In this document: positions 31,969 through 32,486 of the stretch, piece after piece
Layout of the letters: every line of letters starts with the position of its first letter
Position numbering within the stretch: position 1 is the first letter of the stretch
NCBI GenBank assembly: GCA_900318465.1
Contig: ONKQ01000031.1
Span: 1 to 32,486, forward strand
Length of the DNA: 32,486 nucleotides
Direction: 5' to 3'
From: an uncultured Bacteroidales bacterium
Lineage (GTDB): Bacteria; Bacteroidota; Bacteroidia; Bacteroidales; F082
Notes under the pieces: generated by a model
Told to the model about the DNA's origin: nothing
The model's database searches: none
What the model saw: only the letters and a program-made list of their open reading frames with translations
Position numbers and translations under genes: made by a program

Positions 31969-32359
31969 CAGTCGGAGATAACACAATGATTCCGCTTTGC
32001 GGGAAATGCCGCTCATTTCGTGTTACAATATGACTACATCCAGCAGCCAGTGCTGCATGGTATTGCAACATGTCTTCAAAATCTGGAGCGACAGCATAAA
32101 GTGCCTCATGAAGTTGAATGGAATCCATGGTGGCGACATTGATATGATGTTCTAATATCTTTAATGCTTCCAAAGCGTTGGCATATCCTAACATCTTGCG
32201 AGCCACAAACATACACGTTGAAAACGAAAGTGGAGTGGAATATAACGCAATCTCGCCTTTGAACCCCCTATTCAGTACACGTGCCGAATCATGTACAAAC
32301 GGTTCGCGATGGAGCAACACATCAAGCAACACATTGGTATCGAGAAAAACACGTATCAT
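31943..32359 (-). CDS. PIN-domain (VapC-like) toxin
   Basis: The 138-residue protein opens with FLDTNVLLD (5-13; acidic D7 and D13), has central acidic residues near 93-96 (APDFEDMLQY), and ends IVTRNERHFP (111-120) with the polar residue pattern of PIN ribonucleases. PIN toxins cut RNA when freed from their antitoxin. The start overlaps the stop of an upstream gene by 4 nt (ATGA), as usual for TA pairs. It sits beside a type I system and could help maintain the island. Target RNA is unknown. Confidence 0.8.
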   Translation of the reverse strand: MIRVFLDTNVLLDVLLHREPFVHDSARVLNRGFKGEIALYSTPLSFSTCMFVARKMLGYANALEALKILEHHINVATMDSIQLHEALYAVAPDFEDMLQYHAALAAGCSHIVTRNERHFPQSGIIVLSPTDFMQLSLE

Positions 32360-32486
32360 AAGGCGTATTTTTCTTTCAGGTAGTCGGTTCGTGCATACTC
32401 GCCATTGAGACCCACCTCTGAATCGTCAAGCAACGGCATTGCAAGTATGGCCTCCAAATCTGGTGCATAGTGCTCTGTGGTGTCTT
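32356..32486 (-). CDS. Partial putative antitoxin for the PIN toxin
   Basis: Only the last 42 residues are in the window (ending ARTDYLKEKYAL). They are acidic and helical, as in the tails of small TA antitoxins, and the stop overlaps the PIN start by 4 nt. The N-terminus is beyond the right edge, so the DNA-binding type cannot be judged. The pair assignment rests on overlap and gene order. Confidence 0.55.
   Translation of the reverse strand, partial: DTTEHYAPDLEAILAMPLLDDSEVGLNGEYARTDYLKEKYAL

Overview
The window reads as a Bacteroidota chromosome segment. Two secreted proteins end in type IX secretion (Por) sorting domains. Most promoters show the phylum's TAnnTTTG -7 element. Several families here are typical of the phylum (DUF4468-like, GIN/DUF2807-like, GYDIA-type GHMP kinase, TPR-membrane-HTH regulator, tripartite HipBST). 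It carries mevalonate-pathway genes, whereas gut Bacteroides and Prevotella typically use the MEP route, so a less-studied Bacteroidota lineage is likely. No rRNA or tRNA gene was recognised.

Layout. 1-3400: two small secreted proteins, an XRE-type regulator, and a HipB/HipS/HipT toxin-antitoxin operon with an operator-like control region. 3400-9120: a GtrA-like membrane protein, then mevalonate kinase and diphosphomevalonate decarboxylase, flanked on both sides by paralogous AAA ATPase-DUF234 (PD-(D/E)xK) genes. One of these ATPases is bracketed by two copies of the same 17-bp-arm palindrome. 9120-14800: a lipoprotein, two T9SS-secreted proteins (a beta-propeller-like and an LRR protein) and a membrane-anchored TPR/HTH regulator. 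14800-18360: a GYDIA GHMP kinase (candidate phosphomevalonate kinase), a GxxExxY gene between dispersed repeats, class II HMG-CoA reductase and a DUF4468-like protein. 18430-23120: a GIN-domain-like lipoprotein, RlmH, RibF, Asd and a short polyprenyl synthase, with structured repeats between genes and, in two cases, in frame inside genes. 23116-32486: a defence island with a DUF1016 nuclease, a decayed AlbA-like fragment, a type I restriction-modification operon ordered hsdR-hsdS-ATPase-hsdM, and a PIN toxin/antitoxin pair running off the right edge.

How the genes fit together. HMG-CoA reductase, mevalonate kinase, the GYDIA kinase and the decarboxylase would supply isopentenyl diphosphate, which the polyprenyl synthase elongates. 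HMG-CoA synthase and IPP isomerase are not in the window. The defence genes are modular. The ATPase between hsdS and hsdM carries an Arg-x3-Glu ... His triad like that of PrrC/RloC anticodon nucleases, so the locus may be a restriction system with a built-in tRNA-cleaving back-up.

The strongest candidates for undescribed biology are the palindrome-bracketed ATPase-DUF234 cassette, the PrrC-like type I locus, the in-frame repeat insertions in asd and the GHMP kinase, and the two-copy structured repeat placed just upstream of the rlmH and lipoprotein start codons.
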